Shown here piece after piece: positions 36,596 to 46,076 of a DNA stretch of 64,000 nt (positions are counted from its first letter, which is position 1; every line of letters starts with the position of its first letter). Origin of the DNA: Lachnospiraceae bacterium (GTDB taxonomy: Bacteria; Bacillota; Clostridia; Lachnospirales; Lachnospiraceae); assembly GCA_021202465.1 (NCBI GenBank), contig JAJQCZ010000023.1, forward strand, positions 115,092 to 179,091, read 5' to 3'. The position numbers and the translations under genes were made by a program. The notes below the pieces were generated by a model. It saw only the letters and a program-made list of their open reading frames with translations. It did not search any database and had not been told where the DNA came from.

Positions 36596-38296
36596 TTACG
36601 ATTCGCTTCGGGCCTCCGAACCAAGGAAATAGGTGAAATTCACCTGATTCATGGCCACCTCGACCAGGTTCGCACAGCTGTTGCCCATGCGGTCGATGCA
36701 GTGCAGGATCTTCATGAAGGGCGCCGACAGGCGTTTCTCGCAGGTTCCCTCGCTCAACCGCTGCATATGAAGCTTGCGCATCTGGATGTCGAGGTCGAGG
36801 ATCTTCTCCTTCCTCTGGCGGCTCCGCTCCAGCGTCTCCGGCGTGCCGTTCGACAGCGCCTCCATGGCGTCCTCATACATTTCTTCAATGCAATTCATGC
36901 TTTCCAGCAGATCGCTCATCGCCTGCTGTGAATAGTCATATTTCCGGCTCTTTCTCTCTTCCATATAATCTGCCATCTCCACGGTCAGACTGCCCATACG
37001 CTCGACATCGCCGAGGACATAGAGGAGATGCGCGGTCTGCGCCGCCTGCTGCTCGGTGAGGACACCGGCGGAGAACAGCTCGGCCAGATAATCATCGATC
37101 TCCCGGTGAAGCATCTCCAGCGCCTCTCCGTACTGCCGCGCCTCCTTCAGGGCCAGCACCGTTCCATCCTGCACAGCTTCATTGACCTCGCGCAGCATGG
37201 TGCGCACCATCTCACTGCAGTGAATAACCTCCTGCGCGACCAGACGCAGCGCTGCGGCCGGCTGGTTCAACACATTGTGATCGAGATAGCGCGGTTTGGC
37301 CAGTGTCACCAGCTCTTCGCCTCTGTCCGGAATCAGCCGCGTAACGATCTTCACCATCCAGCCCAGAAGGCCGATCCAGATTACCGTCATCGTGATATTA
37401 AAAATCGTATGGGCATTGGCGATCTGCCGCGAGATCACCTCTACCTCGACTCCCTTAGGGGAAATATACTGGATAAACGACGCGTAGGGCTTTACGAACC
37501 AGATAAACAGAAGCGCACCGGAAATGTTGAAGATGCTGTGCGCCAGCGCCGTCCGCTTCGCGTCCCGGGACTGACCGATGGAGGCCAGCAGCGCCGTGAT
37601 CGTCGTACCGATGTTATCACCCAGCAGGATCGGAATCGCTCCCGTCAGCCCCAGGATACTGGTCACGCCGTCCGCGCCCGCCTGCGAAGCAAAATTCTGC
37701 AGCACCGCGATCGTGGCGCTGCTGCTCTGCACCACCAGCGTCATCAGCGTGCCGACCGCCACGCCCAGAATCGGGATGTCCGCCACCTGCGCAATCATAT
37801 TGGTAAAGACCTCACTGGAAGCCAGAGGCTTCATGACGTCTCCCATGGTCTCGATTCCCAGAAACAGTAAGCCGAAGGCAAAAATCGTCTGCCCGATATT
37901 TTTGACTTTTTCATTCTTGCTGATGAAGGATACCAGAAATCCGGCAAAGATAAACACGTAGATATAGTCGGTAATCTTAAAGGCAATAATCTGCGCCGTG
38001 ATCGTCGTACCGATGTTGGCGCCGAAGATGATGGAAATGGCCTGCGGCAGAGTCATCAGCCCCGCGCTGACGAAACCGATCGCCATGACCGTCGTCGCAC
38101 TGCTGCTCTGCAGCACCGCGGTCACCAGCGCACCGGCCAGCACCCCCATCAGACGGTTTCTCGTCAGCAGCTCAAGGATGTGCTTCATCTTCTCCCCCGC
38201 CGCCTTCTGCAGGCATTCACTCATCAGGTTCATGCCGAAGATAAAGATCGCCAGCCCGCCAAATAAACCAAACAGAATCTCCCAGGTTTCGCTCAT
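36596..38296 (-). CDS. Na/Pi cotransporter family protein with PhoU-like C-terminus
   Basis: About 566 residues. Two inverted repeats each carry the family's QSSSAT motif (VLQSSSATTVMAIG and VVQSSSATIAVLQ), with about eight membrane helices in the first ~310 residues. The C-terminal ~220 residues are helical and PhoU-like, typical of bacterial NptA/YjbB proteins. The expected role is sodium-driven phosphate movement across the membrane. ATG 38296 begins the conserved M-S-E-T-W-E-I-L-F-G-L-F-G-G; the ribosome site AGAGG is rather far from it, so GTG 38305 is an alternative start. Confidence 0.9.
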   Translation of the reverse strand: MSETWEILFGLFGGLAIFIFGMNLMSECLQKAAGEKMKHILELLTRNRLMGVLAGALVTAVLQSSSATTVMAIGFVSAGLMTLPQAISIIFGANIGTTITAQIIAFKITDYIYVFIFAGFLVSFISKNEKVKNIGQTIFAFGLLFLGIETMGDVMKPLASSEVFTNMIAQVADIPILGVAVGTLMTLVVQSSSATIAVLQNFASQAGADGVTSILGLTGAIPILLGDNIGTTITALLASIGQSRDAKRTALAHSIFNISGALLFIWFVKPYASFIQYISPKGVEVEVISRQIANAHTIFNITMTVIWIGLLGWMVKIVTRLIPDRGEELVTLAKPRYLDHNVLNQPAAALRLVAQEVIHCSEMVRTMLREVNEAVQDGTVLALKEARQYGEALEMLHREIDDYLAELFSAGVLTEQQAAQTAHLLYVLGDVERMGSLTVEMADYMEERKSRKYDYSQQAMSDLLESMNCIEEMYEDAMEALSNGTPETLERSRQRKEKILDLDIQMRKLHMQRLSEGTCEKRLSAPFMKILHCIDRMGNSCANLVEVAMNQVNFTYFLGSEARSES

Positions 38297-38514
38297 TTCG
38301 TTCACGCTTCCTCTCATGTCGCTTAATATATGTACTGCTTCCAGTCTAGGAAGTGTATGTAAGAACTGAAACGGGGAACTGGTAAATTTTTTGTAAATAC
38401 TCTGTAGAGTCCCGAGTGAAGAGCGCATCCGGCAACCGTCGAGCAATCACCTGTACGTCCCTGATCGAGTCGGCGACGACTTTGTCCAACTCTCCTCATC
38501 TGCACATAATAAAT

Positions 38515-38542
38515 CCGCCGCGAGCCAGTCTGGCCGCGGCGG
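38515..38542. terminator. Intergenic GC-rich hairpin
   Basis: CCGCCGCG / CGCGGCGG stem just after the dehydrogenase stop. T-rich stretches lie on both sides (weak on the minus side, GTTTTTTG on the plus side), so direction is uncertain. Confidence 0.45.
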
Positions 38543-38557
38543 TATCACTGTTTTTTG

Positions 38558-39550
38558 TTATTTTACATTATTGACAATATTGCGAGGAACCTCTCCGGCT
38601 TCCACCCGCCCGGCATTCTCCCACATGAGCGCATGGGCCCGGCGGAAGGTCGCGGCGGTGATGCCGCCCAGGTGCGGTGAGAAGAAGACACGCCGGTTCC
38701 AGGGCTCCGGAAGCTGCACCAGCGGACTATTTAACGGCACCGGCTCGGGCGAGATCACATCCAGGCCGTATCCGGCGATGCGGTTCTCCAGGAGAGCGGC
38801 ACGCAGAGCCGGATTGTCCACCAGGTCGCCCCGGGCCGTATTGATCAGATACGCGGTCGGCTTCATGGCGGACAGAAAAGCCGCGTCCACCATGCCCCGT
38901 GTCTCTTCATTGACGGCCGCGTGGAGGCTGACGATATCGCACTGCGCCAGCAGTTCCTGCAGCGGCAGATAAGAAACGCCATACTGCGCCTCGGTCTCCG
39001 GAGACTTCCGGTGACGGCTATAATACACGCAGGTGCAGCCGAAGGGCGCCAGACGCTCTGCTGTAGCCTTCGCGATATCCCCGAAGCCGATCAGACCCAC
39101 CCGGCACTCGGACAGTTCCTGAATCCCCTCCGTCATGCGGCGCTCCTTCATCTGAATCTGTCCTCCGTCCAGCACGGCCTGATGACCTTCCACGGCCGTA
39201 CGCAGGAGTCCCAGCATCAGAAGAATCGCCTGCTCCGCCACAGCTCCGGCATTGCAGCCCTTATTATTGCAGACGTAAATCCCCCGCGCACCGGCAGCCT
39301 CCGTATCAATGCGGTCGAAAGCCACTCCCTCCGACTGGATCAGGCGCAGCCGCGGCATGCCCTCGATCAGACGACGGCTCACCGGACTGATGGCGTCCGC
39401 AAAGATCACCTCCGCATCCTGCCCCGCCGCCAGCAGCTCTTCATCGGAGGAGCCCCGCGGACAGAATACAGTCTCCGCCCGCGTCTTCACCTCATTCGGC
39501 GTATCATAGCGCTCATAGCGTCCCGGGTCACCAATCACCAGAATCTTCAT
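38558..39550 (-). CDS. D-isomer-specific 2-hydroxyacid dehydrogenase family protein
   Basis: 330 residues. The Rossmann motif G-x-G-x2-A (G-F-G-D-I-A) is near residue 155. The catalytic triad regions are visible: N-T-A-R-G-D (Arg), D-V-I-S-P-E-P (Glu/Asp) and S-P-H-L-G-G-I-T (His). It fits the family of phosphoglycerate dehydrogenase and hydroxypyruvate/lactate dehydrogenases. The lack of a C-terminal ACT domain makes SerA less likely. The substrate cannot be read from sequence. GGGAGTGACAGGGA precedes ATG 39550; the RelA/SpoT-like gene is 28 bases upstream and likely co-transcribed. Confidence 0.9.
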   Translation of the reverse strand: MKILVIGDPGRYERYDTPNEVKTRAETVFCPRGSSDEELLAAGQDAEVIFADAISPVSRRLIEGMPRLRLIQSEGVAFDRIDTEAAGARGIYVCNNKGCNAGAVAEQAILLMLGLLRTAVEGHQAVLDGGQIQMKERRMTEGIQELSECRVGLIGFGDIAKATAERLAPFGCTCVYYSRHRKSPETEAQYGVSYLPLQELLAQCDIVSLHAAVNEETRGMVDAAFLSAMKPTAYLINTARGDLVDNPALRAALLENRIAGYGLDVISPEPVPLNSPLVQLPEPWNRRVFFSPHLGGITAATFRRAHALMWENAGRVEAGEVPRNIVNNVK

Positions 39551-39578
39551 TCCCTGTCACTCCCTCTTCACATTCGAT

Positions 39579-41456
39579 CTATAATGTCTCCCAGTCGGAG
39601 TCACCCAGCATCTCCCCCCGCATCTCATAGAGGAGCTTGTAATAGAAAGCCTGCCCGCCCTTGACGATGTTATAGCGGCGCATGTCGCTGTAGTGCTGGT
39701 GCCGTCCGAAGCTGCAGCTGATCACATCAGCCTCTTTGTAGCAGGTGCGGCGTTTCGGATCAATCACGCCTTCCGCATCGGCGCAGCCTGCCCGGTAAAT
39801 ATGAACACCCGGCGTTCCGTCCCAGGGCAGTCCCAGGGATTCCGTCAGCGCCTGCCCCACCGTCAGACCGGCTGTATAAATGTGCGTATAGCGTCCGGCC
39901 ATCCGCGTAAAGTCATAGACGCGGAAATTCTCCAGCCAGCTTTCATCCAGCCAGCCGTCCTCCCTCTCCTCGGAGAAGAAAATGCACACCGGGAAGGTTC
40001 GCTGCGGACTGCGGATCAGGCCGTCGATCTTCGGCACCTGCTCCGGCTTGAGAATGCGCCGGGAGGTCGAGCAATAACGCACATCAAAGACACCGATCCG
40101 GTCGGCGATGTTGGAATAGAACCGCGGACAGCTGAAATAGCGGTTCAGATAATTCCGCCTCTCCTCTGCCACCGCGTACGAATTCCTCACCTCCAGCATC
40201 TGCCGTCCGTCCTCCGCCAGATAGCACCGGGCCTCCGCCAGCCACAGCTGTCCCGGCGCGTCGAGATCCAGATTGGTCACTTCCATCTCCCAGTAGTCCC
40301 GCTCCGGCTCATAGACAAAGACCAGCCGGTAACCCAGCACATTCCGTTCCAGAGAGACAGGTTTCAGAGGCAGCGTACCAAAGAGGCGTCCATATTTCTC
40401 GTACACCCACGTGTAGGCCAGCCGGGCGGCCTCCAGGCAGGCCGTATGGCGGTCATAGCGGTATGTACTCAGGTTCACCCGGGCACGAAAAACCGAAGAC
40501 TTCTGCAGCGACTTCATGGAGTGGAAGGCGATCTCCTCTCCCAGAGACTCGTTGCCGTCGTCGAATACATCCTTCTCACGGAACAGCCGCTCCAGCCGCT
40601 CGTCGTGAATCACGGCCTGATTCAGCAGCGCGGCAATGGTATTCACATTGATGGGAATCCGGCGGGGCTGGTTCAGCAGCTCCCGGATCAGCACCTGCCG
40701 CTCCGTCTTGAAGATACGTTTGCCGAGATTATTCTCTCCCTTATCGTGATTGAGAAGCTCCTCCAGCTCTGGATACATGGGGCGCTCCTCCATCTTCAGG
40801 CGATAATGTGCCTTCATCATCCCGGCCCAGTTGCCCTCCTTGTACAGATCATGCCCCAGATTCTCAAACAGGGTGACCAGAGACTTATCGCAGAGCTCCA
40901 GCGTGGCCAGAATGCTGTTAAAATAGCGGGCGAAGCTGTTCTTCCCGCTCCACAGCTCGCCGCCCTTATACTTCATATCGTGCTCGATCTCATGCCAGCC
41001 CTCGAAGAAGACGGTCTTAAGCTGAATCTCGACCGTGTCGTCGATACACATCTCCCAGGTCTCCTCCGAGATCTGCTTGCGCAGATAGTGGGGCAGACGG
41101 AATACGCCGTTGATCTTCACCGGTTTGAACTCAATCTCGCTCATCTCCGACTCCGACCACTCCACCAGAGAAAACAGGTTCTCCAGAATGTTCTGGCAGA
41201 TCTTCACATCATCTTCAAAATACACGTCGATCCGGATGCCGATCAGATCCTGGATTTTTTTCTCCGAGCCATACTCTTTGATCTGGTATTTGCGGGCCAG
41301 AGACTCCGCCGTCTTGATCCGGGAAAAGCTGCGGTAATACAACCCGCACTGCTTCAGCCGCTCCTCCACCAGATATTTTAATTCTGCCTCGACGATGGCC
41401 GGCACCTTCACACGGGCTTCGATCTCTTCTCTGGTATAGGTTATCTTCTCACTCAT
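39579..41456 (-). CDS. RelA/SpoT-domain ((p)ppGpp synthetase-like) protein with long C-terminal extension
   Basis: 625 residues from ATG 41456, which has AGGAG nine bases upstream; the ATG at 41465 would abut the site. Residues ~30-200 are a RelA_SpoT synthetase domain, with S-R-I-K-T-A-E-S-L-A-R-K, then D-L-I-G-I-R-I-D and E-I-Q-L-K-T-V-F-F-E-G-W-H-E-I-E-H. No HD hydrolase domain is present. The remaining ~420 residues do not look like TGS or ACT domains; I do not recognise them. They contain a beta-rich part (VCIFF, VYDFTRMAGRYTHIYTAG). Known small synthetases are about 200-250 residues, so the extension is unusual. It could regulate the synthetase or make it an effector. Confidence 0.75.
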   Translation of the reverse strand: MSEKITYTREEIEARVKVPAIVEAELKYLVEERLKQCGLYYRSFSRIKTAESLARKYQIKEYGSEKKIQDLIGIRIDVYFEDDVKICQNILENLFSLVEWSESEMSEIEFKPVKINGVFRLPHYLRKQISEETWEMCIDDTVEIQLKTVFFEGWHEIEHDMKYKGGELWSGKNSFARYFNSILATLELCDKSLVTLFENLGHDLYKEGNWAGMMKAHYRLKMEERPMYPELEELLNHDKGENNLGKRIFKTERQVLIRELLNQPRRIPINVNTIAALLNQAVIHDERLERLFREKDVFDDGNESLGEEIAFHSMKSLQKSSVFRARVNLSTYRYDRHTACLEAARLAYTWVYEKYGRLFGTLPLKPVSLERNVLGYRLVFVYEPERDYWEMEVTNLDLDAPGQLWLAEARCYLAEDGRQMLEVRNSYAVAEERRNYLNRYFSCPRFYSNIADRIGVFDVRYCSTSRRILKPEQVPKIDGLIRSPQRTFPVCIFFSEEREDGWLDESWLENFRVYDFTRMAGRYTHIYTAGLTVGQALTESLGLPWDGTPGVHIYRAGCADAEGVIDPKRRTCYKEADVISCSFGRHQHYSDMRRYNIVKGGQAFYYKLLYEMRGEMLGDSDWETL

Positions 41457-41479
41457 CAATACCATCTCCTAAATGCAAA

Positions 41480-41513
41480 CAAAAACATCCGAAGACGCGC
41501 ACGCCTCCGGATG
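41480..41513 (-). terminator. Terminator of the murF-priA-def operon
   Basis: Minus-strand hairpin CATCCGGAGGCGT / GCGTCTTCGGATG followed by TTTTTGTTT, about 125 bases past def and before the RelA-like gene. Confidence 0.7.
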
Positions 41514-41636
41514 CATCGTTCTATCCACGATATTGTACCACAGGATTCCCGGTTTGCACAGCCATATTCGAATTTTTATGAAAAGTTCAGAAAAACTATG
41601 CAATATTTTTCGTGAAAATCCCTGCCGCAGATTCCT

Positions 41637-42119
41637 TTACTCCTCCTCTTCCGCTTCATTGTCCAGCAGCGGGCCGTCCTTTTTGTCTACATAGAGGATC
41701 CCATCCAAATGGTCGCACTCGTGAAGAACACAGCGAGCCAGGAGATCTGTCGCCTCCAGCTCGATCGGTTCCATCTCCACATTCTGCGCCCGAACCTTCA
41801 CATAACTCGGCCGGGTCACCTGGGCATGCTTTCCCGGAACGCTGAGGCATCCCTCCATCCCGGTCTGACTGCCGGAGGTCTCCAGAATCTCAGGATTGAT
41901 CAGCACCACCGGATCGTTCTGTTCCTCACTGACATCCATGACCACGACTCTCTTGAGAATTCCCACCTGAGGCCCGGCCAGACCGACACCGCCCACCTGG
42001 TACAGCGTCTCCAGCATATCGTCCACAACGCTCCGCAGCTGGGGCGTCATCTCCTTCACTTCCTTGCTCTTCTTGCGGAGCACCTCGTCTCCGATCTCGC
42101 GGATATTGCGAATCGCCAT
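41637..42119 (-). CDS. def: Peptide deformylase
   Basis: 160 residues from ATG 42119 (the family-typical M-A-I-R-N-I-R-E-I-G-D start, with GGAAGAG upstream); the ATG at 42176 adds a non-conserved extension. The three motifs are present: G-V-G-L-A-G-P-Q-V-G (motif 1, with Gly where Ala is usual), E-G-C-L-S-V-P-G (metal Cys) and H-E-C-D-H-L-D-G (metal-binding HExxH). It removes the N-formyl group from nascent proteins. The C-terminus is acidic (E-A-E-E-E-E). Third gene after murF and priA. Confidence 0.95.
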   Translation of the reverse strand: MAIRNIREIGDEVLRKKSKEVKEMTPQLRSVVDDMLETLYQVGGVGLAGPQVGILKRVVVMDVSEEQNDPVVLINPEILETSGSQTGMEGCLSVPGKHAQVTRPSYVKVRAQNVEMEPIELEATDLLARCVLHECDHLDGILYVDKKDGPLLDNEAEEEE

Positions 42120-42249
42120 TGCTTCTCTTCCATTCCTTTCTCCGGTCGCCCGGCTCATCTTTTTTATGATACTCATTCAGGCGACATTTGTCAATCATGA
42201 CGAAGTCCGCGCACGCATCCGTTTCCTCTGTTTCCCTGACCGGTCACCG

Positions 42250-44238
42250 TCAGAGCAGATCGGCCTGCACCGCACAGCCCGCACCGTCCTGACAGATGGC
42301 CCGGATGTCGAGAAGCACCTGTCTCTCCTCATGCTTGACGTAGATCATCTTCCGGTAGACATCCTGTACCTTGGCCACACCGGCATCCGAAGGACCGATC
42401 ACCGCCGGTTCTTCACGGGCAAAACGCACCCGGATCTCCGCCGCCAGTTCATCGGCGAAGGCGGCCGCCGTTTCTTCTTCCTCGCTGGTCACCCGGATTG
42501 ACATCATACAACCGGCGGGCGGGTAGTTCATCAGACGCCGGAATCTCATTTCTTCCTTATAAAAAGAAATATAATCCTGCCGCGCTGCCAGGACAATCGC
42601 ATAGTTCTCCGGACTGTAGGTCTGAATGACGACACGGCCGCCGCTCTCCGCCCGTCCGGCCCGTCCGGCCGCCTGCGTCAGCAGCTGGAAGGTGCGCTCG
42701 GAAGCACGGAAATCGCTACTGTGCAGGGAAAGGTCCGCCGCCAGGATGCCAACCAGCGTTACTTTCGGGAAATCATGTCCCTTGACGATCATCTGCGTCC
42801 CGACCAGGATATCAGCCTCGCCCGCGGCGAAGGCGGAAAGAATCTTACTGTGGGAATCCTTTTTCCCGGTCGTATCCAGATCCATCCGCAGCACACGGGC
42901 TGAGGGAAACTGCTTCACCACCAGGCTCTCCACCTTCTGCGTCCCGGTACCGAACCCGGCGATGTAGGGAGAGCCGCAGGCCGGACAGGCATCCGGCATC
43001 GGAACGGTATACCCGCAATAATGACAGACCAGCCGACCGCCCCGGTGGGAAGTCAGAGACACGTCGCAGTGCGGGCACTTCATCACATGGCCACAGGAAC
43101 GGCAGGAGACGAAGCCCGCATAGCCCCGGCGGTTGAGAAAAAGGATCACCTGTTCCTTTTTCTCCAGGCGATCCTGAATGTTCTCCGCAAGCTCCCGGCT
43201 GAAAATGCTCTTATTTCCCTCCCGCATCTCCTCCCGCATATCGACAATACGCACCGCCGGAAGATGGCTTCCGGCCCGCGCCCGATGGCGCAGAGTAAAG
43301 ATCGCATAGGTGCGGTCCATAGCCGCCGCGAAGGTCTCCATCGAGGGCGTCGCGCTGCCGAGAACGACCCCGCATCCGGCGATCCGGCTCCGGGCGACCG
43401 CTGTCTCCACTGCATGATAACGCGGCGCCGTCTCACTGTTGTAAGCGCCTTCATGTTCCTCGTCCACCAGGATCAGACCCAGGTTCGGAAAGGGCGTGAA
43501 AAGGGCGGAACGGGGACCGATCATCAGATCAACCTGTGCTTTCCGCGCCTTCTCGAAGCTGTCATATTTCTCGCCCGCCGACAGACGGAAATTCACCACC
43601 GCCACCCGGTCGCCGAAGCGGCGGTAGAACCGCTGCAGGTTCTGATAGGTCAGAGAAATCTCCGGAATCAGCAGGATCGCCTGTTTTCCTTCCCGCCGGG
43701 TGCGCTCGATGAGTTCCATATACACTTCCGTCTTGCCGCTGCCGGTGATACCGTAGAGGAGACAGGGACGCGGGGTCTCCGCATGGATCTCCGCCCAGAT
43801 GCCGTCCGCCGCGGCCTGCTGTTCCGCATTCAGTGCCGGAGGCTTCTCCCCCGGATCCGGCGCGGGAAGCTGTGTCTGCTGTACGCGGGGCGTCCGCGAT
43901 TTCACTCTCCGCCTGGCAGGGAGCACCGTCTTCAGCGCCTGAATCATCGTGCAGCCGTAGGTCTCCCGCATCCAGGAAGCCAGCTGGATCAGCGGCTGCT
44001 CAACGGGAATCCCCCGCTCCTCGACCGCCTCGATCTCCTTCATCTTCGCTTCCTCGAACTCCGGCGTATCGGTGAGCTCGACCAGGAACGCCCGCACCAT
44101 TCTCCCGCCGCTGCCGAAGGGAACCCGCACCGGCATGCCGACCCGGAGGGAGGACTGCAGAGAAACGGGAATCCGATACTGAAAGGTCCGATCCAGACGA
44201 CTCTGGGAAATATCGACGATCACGTTCGCGTATTTCAC
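42250..44238 (-). CDS. priA: Primosomal protein N' (replication restart helicase PriA)
   Basis: 662 residues, somewhat shorter than the usual ~730. Walker A is G-I-T-G-S-G-K-T-E-V-Y and the DEAH-type box is L-V-D-E-E-H-E. The zinc-binding Cys pairs are in C-R-S-C-G-H and C-P-H-C-D, then C-H-Y-C-G-Y and C-P-A-C-G-S. Helicase motif VI is in Q-A-A-G-R-A-G-R. The N-terminal DNA-binding domain is shortened. It restarts stalled replication forks. Its ATG overlaps the murF stop (ATGA), showing translational coupling. Confidence 0.95.
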   Translation of the reverse strand: MKYANVIVDISQSRLDRTFQYRIPVSLQSSLRVGMPVRVPFGSGGRMVRAFLVELTDTPEFEEAKMKEIEAVEERGIPVEQPLIQLASWMRETYGCTMIQALKTVLPARRRVKSRTPRVQQTQLPAPDPGEKPPALNAEQQAAADGIWAEIHAETPRPCLLYGITGSGKTEVYMELIERTRREGKQAILLIPEISLTYQNLQRFYRRFGDRVAVVNFRLSAGEKYDSFEKARKAQVDLMIGPRSALFTPFPNLGLILVDEEHEGAYNSETAPRYHAVETAVARSRIAGCGVVLGSATPSMETFAAAMDRTYAIFTLRHRARAGSHLPAVRIVDMREEMREGNKSIFSRELAENIQDRLEKKEQVILFLNRRGYAGFVSCRSCGHVMKCPHCDVSLTSHRGGRLVCHYCGYTVPMPDACPACGSPYIAGFGTGTQKVESLVVKQFPSARVLRMDLDTTGKKDSHSKILSAFAAGEADILVGTQMIVKGHDFPKVTLVGILAADLSLHSSDFRASERTFQLLTQAAGRAGRAESGGRVVIQTYSPENYAIVLAARQDYISFYKEEMRFRRLMNYPPAGCMMSIRVTSEEEETAAAFADELAAEIRVRFAREEPAVIGPSDAGVAKVQDVYRKMIYVKHEERQVLLDIRAICQDGAGCAVQADLL

Positions 44239-45614
44239 TGTTTCTCCCTCTTTCCGTCCCGCAGTGCTGCCAGCACCTCTCCCAGATGCATGCCGTTGGA
44301 TCCCTTCAGCAGGATCACATCGCCGGGACGGCGCCAGGCACGGACACGCTCCGCCGCATCCCGGTTGTTCTCACAGTACACGGCGCTGCGCCCCGTTTCC
44401 TCGAGGCCGCGCCCGATGTTCTTCGCCAACTCTCCCACCAGGAACACGGCGTCCACGGGAAGCTTCGCCGCATAAGCGCCAATCTGTCGATGATACTCCG
44501 GTGCGTCAGGGCCCAGCTCCAGCATATCCGCCAGTACCGCGATCCGCCGCCCGGCGGTCGGCGTCTCCGCCAGCACCTGCAGGGCCGCCCGCATGGAATC
44601 CGGGCTGGCATTGTAGGTGTCATCTATATAGGTATAACCATTCTCCGCGAAGACCTGCAGCCTGCGGTCAAAACCGTGGAATTCCGCCAGCTTTGCAGCG
44701 GCGGCATCCATATCCACCCCGCACTGATCCGCGACCGCCAGCGCTGCCAGCGCATTCATGACATTGTGAAGACCGGGTACGCCCAGAGACAACGCAAGCG
44801 TCCTCTCACCCGCCCGGACCGTGAAACAGGTCCGCCCGCCTTCCTGGTGAATGTCCTCCGCCCGATACTCGTTCTCCGGTCCCTGCCCGAAGGAAACGGT
44901 CCGGAAGCGGCCATTGTCCCGCCAGGCCGGGAGCAGATCATCGTCTCCATTAAAGATCAGGATATCCTCCGGGCCGAAGAAATCCGTGATATGCAGCTTC
45001 TCCCGGCAGATATTTTCCCGGGATCCCAGGTTCTCGATGTGAGACACACCGATGTTGGTCACCACAGCGATCTGCGGCCGCGCGATGGCCGCAATCCGGG
45101 ACATCTCCCCGGGCTCGCTCATCCCCATCTCCAGGACCGTCACCTCCGCCGACAGATCAGCCTCACTGATGGTCAGCGGAACTCCCAGCTGTCCGTTGCT
45201 GTTGCCGTGAGTGCTGTACACCCGCTTCCCGGCCGAGAGAGCCGCCGTGATCATCTCCCGGGTCGTGGTCTTCCCCACGCTGCCCGTGATCCCCACGATG
45301 GGCAGCGTCAGCCGCGCCCGGTACCAGGCTCCCAGCGCCTGCAGAGCCCGGACCGTGTCGTCCACACGAATCCAGGGGTGACTGTCCTCCTTCTCCTCGT
45401 CCTCTGAGGTAAAGGTCGCCGCCGCCCCCGCCGCGAATGCGCCGGGGATGAAGCGGTGAGCATCCACCTTCACCCCCCGGATAGGGACAAAGAGATCCCG
45501 GCCCTTCATCGTCCGGGAATCAATGCTGATATTCTCAACGAGCGTCTCCGGATCACCGCAGAGGAGTCTTCCTCCCACGGCTTCCGCGATGTCTCTGGCT
45601 CTTACGTTCTCCAT
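44235..45614 (-). CDS. murF: UDP-N-acetylmuramoyl-tripeptide--D-alanyl-D-alanine ligase
   Basis: 459 residues, normal length for MurF, which adds D-Ala-D-Ala to the UDP-MurNAc-tripeptide in the cytoplasm. The ATP loop is G-I-T-G-S-V-G-K-T-T-T, and E-M-G-M-S-E-P-G-E follows. Y-I-D-D-T-Y-N-A-S-P-D-S-M marks the C-terminal Mur ligase domain. The N-terminal S-I-D-S-R substrate loop is also visible. It is the first gene of murF-priA-def, with a TATAAT box upstream. Confidence 0.95.
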   Translation of the reverse strand: MENVRARDIAEAVGGRLLCGDPETLVENISIDSRTMKGRDLFVPIRGVKVDAHRFIPGAFAAGAAATFTSEDEEKEDSHPWIRVDDTVRALQALGAWYRARLTLPIVGITGSVGKTTTREMITAALSAGKRVYSTHGNSNGQLGVPLTISEADLSAEVTVLEMGMSEPGEMSRIAAIARPQIAVVTNIGVSHIENLGSRENICREKLHITDFFGPEDILIFNGDDDLLPAWRDNGRFRTVSFGQGPENEYRAEDIHQEGGRTCFTVRAGERTLALSLGVPGLHNVMNALAALAVADQCGVDMDAAAAKLAEFHGFDRRLQVFAENGYTYIDDTYNASPDSMRAALQVLAETPTAGRRIAVLADMLELGPDAPEYHRQIGAYAAKLPVDAVFLVGELAKNIGRGLEETGRSAVYCENNRDAAERVRAWRRPGDVILLKGSNGMHLGEVLAALRDGKREKQ

Positions 45615-45665
45615 ACTGCCTCCTGCGGGGCGTACCGCCCCTTTTCATGTCACTGTCTGGCAGTC

Positions 45666-45694
45666 ATTATAACACAACGCGGTGTGAATTCGCA
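45666..45694 (-). promoter_or_regulatory. Promoter of murF-priA-def
   Basis: Minus-strand TATAAT at 45671-45666; the -35 region at 17-base spacing (TGCGAA) is poor. About 55 bases upstream of ATG 45614. Confidence 0.4.
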
Positions 45695-45857
45695 GAGAAA
45701 ATTTATGATTCAGAGAATTCACGCATCATTTATACTTTTTTCCCGGATTTCATTTTTTTCTCAAACTTAGAACACCACTTCTTCACAATTTACTGGTACC
45801 ATAATCAGCGTCAGGAATCATATTCCTGAAATCGTTTTTCATATATTTTCCCCTTGG

Positions 45858-45903
45858 AAACAGGAGCCCTCCCCCCAAATGGCTCCTGTTTCTCTTTTCT
45901 TCT
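45858..45903 (+). terminator. Orphan hairpin-terminator between murF and prs
   Basis: AAACAGGAGCC / GGCTCCTGTTT hairpin followed by CTCTTTTCT. It faces the plus direction, but no plus-strand gene precedes it between 45615 and here. It may end a small RNA or act in a longer prs leader; the prs promoter proposed at 45948 lies downstream of it. Confidence 0.6.
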
Positions 45904-45947
45904 GCCCGTTTCAGGCACCCTTCTGCAGATTCTTTTCCCGGAATCTC

Positions 45948-45976
45948 TTGCGTTTCTCTTTGCTTGATGGTATAAA
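45948..45976 (+). promoter_or_regulatory. Promoter of prs
   Basis: TTGCGT (45948-45953), a 17-base spacer and TATAAA (45971-45976). It gives a leader of about 95 bases before ATG 46077. Confidence 0.55.
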
Positions 45977-46076
45977 TGTACCTGTGCACCGGGAAATATC
46001 CCGGAAAGAACCATGATCCGTGCGAAATATCCTGTGAGAGCGGGCGCGGATATCTCATGAGACATAGGAGGGCAAC

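Noticed and set aside
39693..44475. Long plus-strand ORFs opposite the RelA-like, priA and murF genes
   Set aside because: Antisense shadows in GC-rich coding DNA without ribosome sites or domains.
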